Assembly: GCA_041476565.1 (NCBI GenBank)
Contig: JBGOTQ010000385.1
Location: 1-7,066 of the forward strand
Source: DATKMG01 sp041476565
GTDB lineage: Bacteria > Acidobacteriota > Terriglobia > Versatilivoradales > Versatilivoraceae
DNA length: 7,066 bases
Direction: 5' to 3'
The notes under the pieces were generated by a model, which saw only the letters and a list, made by a program, of their open reading frames with translations, was not told where the DNA came from and did no database searches. A program made the translations under genes and the position numbers. Below are positions 6,385 to 7,066 of this stretch, piece by piece. How positions within the stretch are numbered: position 1 is the stretch's first letter; the number at the start of each line of letters is the position of its first letter.

Positions 6385-7066
6385 CTACCACGACGTCAGT
6401 TCGGAGGCTATCTTCCAGGCCTTTTCAAATACGCGGTCATGGCTCTGAACTCTCAATTGGTCACCCAACAGGCGTCCTTTGTCCCCTGGCCTCAGAGCCA
6501 CCTGGCGACGGATGGGAGACGCCGATCCTTCCCGAACAGACGCCTCCAAAACCTGCGCACTCTCATCTGGTTTGAGGCCTGTTTCAAGCTGGAGACAGAA
6601 TTCCCTCTGGGGCTTTCCGGAGGACATTAATCTGAGGGCGACCACGTCACCCTGGCTGCCAGTCTCTTCCTCCACCATTCGGACCTCCACTTCAAACTTC
6701 GAAGCGTCTTTCTCAAGGAGCAAGTGATGAGTTAGGCCCAAAACGTGATGATGGGATGGCGAGGGCTTCCAGCCCAGGCATCCCGTAAACCACCCCGCCA
6801 AGAGCAGGGGCTGAGCCGGCAGCGTGCTGACCTTTGGGTGTCTGGTCCGATAATCAATGATCATCCGGTCAATCTGGCTGAGCTTCGCCAAGCAAGAAGC
6901 AGAGTCGAAGAATTGGGCGATCAGTTCCCGCCAGGGTCGAAGCCGTGACCAGTTAAGGTCTCCCAAGGACGGGTTTGTGCCATTTCCTTCAAACAGCGAC
7001 ATCAGCAGTCTGAATTGAACTTTGGGTTGCAGAAACTGGGCGGAATCGATGATCACCCGGTCTGCC
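6385..7066 (-). CDS. opcA: Glucose-6-phosphate dehydrogenase assembly protein OpcA, C-terminal part (N-terminus beyond the window)
   Basis: The frame is open to the right edge of the window; the 226 visible residues begin ADRVIIDSAQF, a conserved stretch of OpcA, so the GTG at 7056 is an internal valine and not the start. Other family marks are DLNWSRLRPWRELIAQFFD at 36-54 and LPAQPLLLAGWFTGCLGW at 82-99, followed by a beta-rich half with alternating hydrophobic residues and a normal C-terminus ending in SELTSW. OpcA is needed for assembly or redox-dependent activation of glucose-6-phosphate dehydrogenase (Zwf), the NADPH-producing entry to the oxidative pentose phosphate pathway; it is known mainly from cyanobacteria and actinobacteria, with homologues elsewhere. 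It is cytoplasmic. In many genomes zwf is immediately upstream, which would be to the right of this window. The next gene in the same direction is the ceramidase-like gene, 170 bases downstream, which has no obvious link to this pathway. Confidence 0.88.
   Translation of the reverse strand, partial: ADRVIIDSAQFLQPKVQFRLLMSLFEGNGTNPSLGDLNWSRLRPWRELIAQFFDSASCLAKLSQIDRMIIDYRTRHPKVSTLPAQPLLLAGWFTGCLGWKPSPSHHHVLGLTHHLLLEKDASKFEVEVRMVEEETGSQGDVVALRLMSSGKPQREFCLQLETGLKPDESAQVLEASVREGSASPIRRQVALRPGDKGRLLGDQLRVQSHDRVFEKAWKIASELTSW

Overview
The window reads as ordinary chromosomal DNA from a Gram-negative-type, non-model bacterium, most plausibly an acidobacterium or a related soil or sediment lineage. 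This is inferred from the gene mix: a DUF1080 lipoprotein, a short secreted ceramidase-like protein, an FAD-dependent geranylgeranyl-reductase-type enzyme and an OpcA-type glucose-6-phosphate dehydrogenase assembly protein. No rRNA or other phylogenetic marker is present, so the assignment is tentative. I see no tRNA, rRNA, CRISPR array, transposase or phage gene.

Layout, left to right. Bases 2-886 (+) are the C-terminal part of a polytopic membrane protein that is open at the window edge; its last helices resemble the CPBP/Abi membrane protease fold but lack the usual histidines. Bases 973-2157 (+) encode a complete FAD-dependent reductase of the geranylgeranyl reductase family. Bases 2249-3241 (+) encode a lipoprotein with an N-terminal beta-rich region and a C-terminal DUF1080 (3-keto-disaccharide hydrolase) domain. 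A 251-base intergenic stretch follows, containing a long imperfect hairpin. Bases 3493-4701 (+) encode a flippase-like integral membrane protein (UPF0104, lysylphosphatidylglycerol synthase TM region) that is longer than usual. Only 37 bases separate its end from the convergent gene at 4739-6214 (-), an exported neutral ceramidase-like protein whose ribosome binding site sits against a run of 13 G. Beyond a 170-base gap, 6385-7066 (-) is the C-terminal domain of OpcA, whose N-terminus lies outside the window.

How they fit together. Three genes touch lipids or membranes by family: isoprenoid reduction, a lipid-flippase-like protein and a ceramidase-like amidase. The DUF1080 lipoprotein suggests extracytoplasmic sugar chemistry. 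OpcA belongs to the oxidative pentose phosphate pathway, whose NADPH could supply reducing power to the reductase, but no operon links them here. I find no convincing evidence of a previously undescribed multi-gene system. The most unusual single items are the G13 tract at the ceramidase-like gene, the apparently inactivated CPBP-like protein, and the extra membrane segment in the flippase-like protein.
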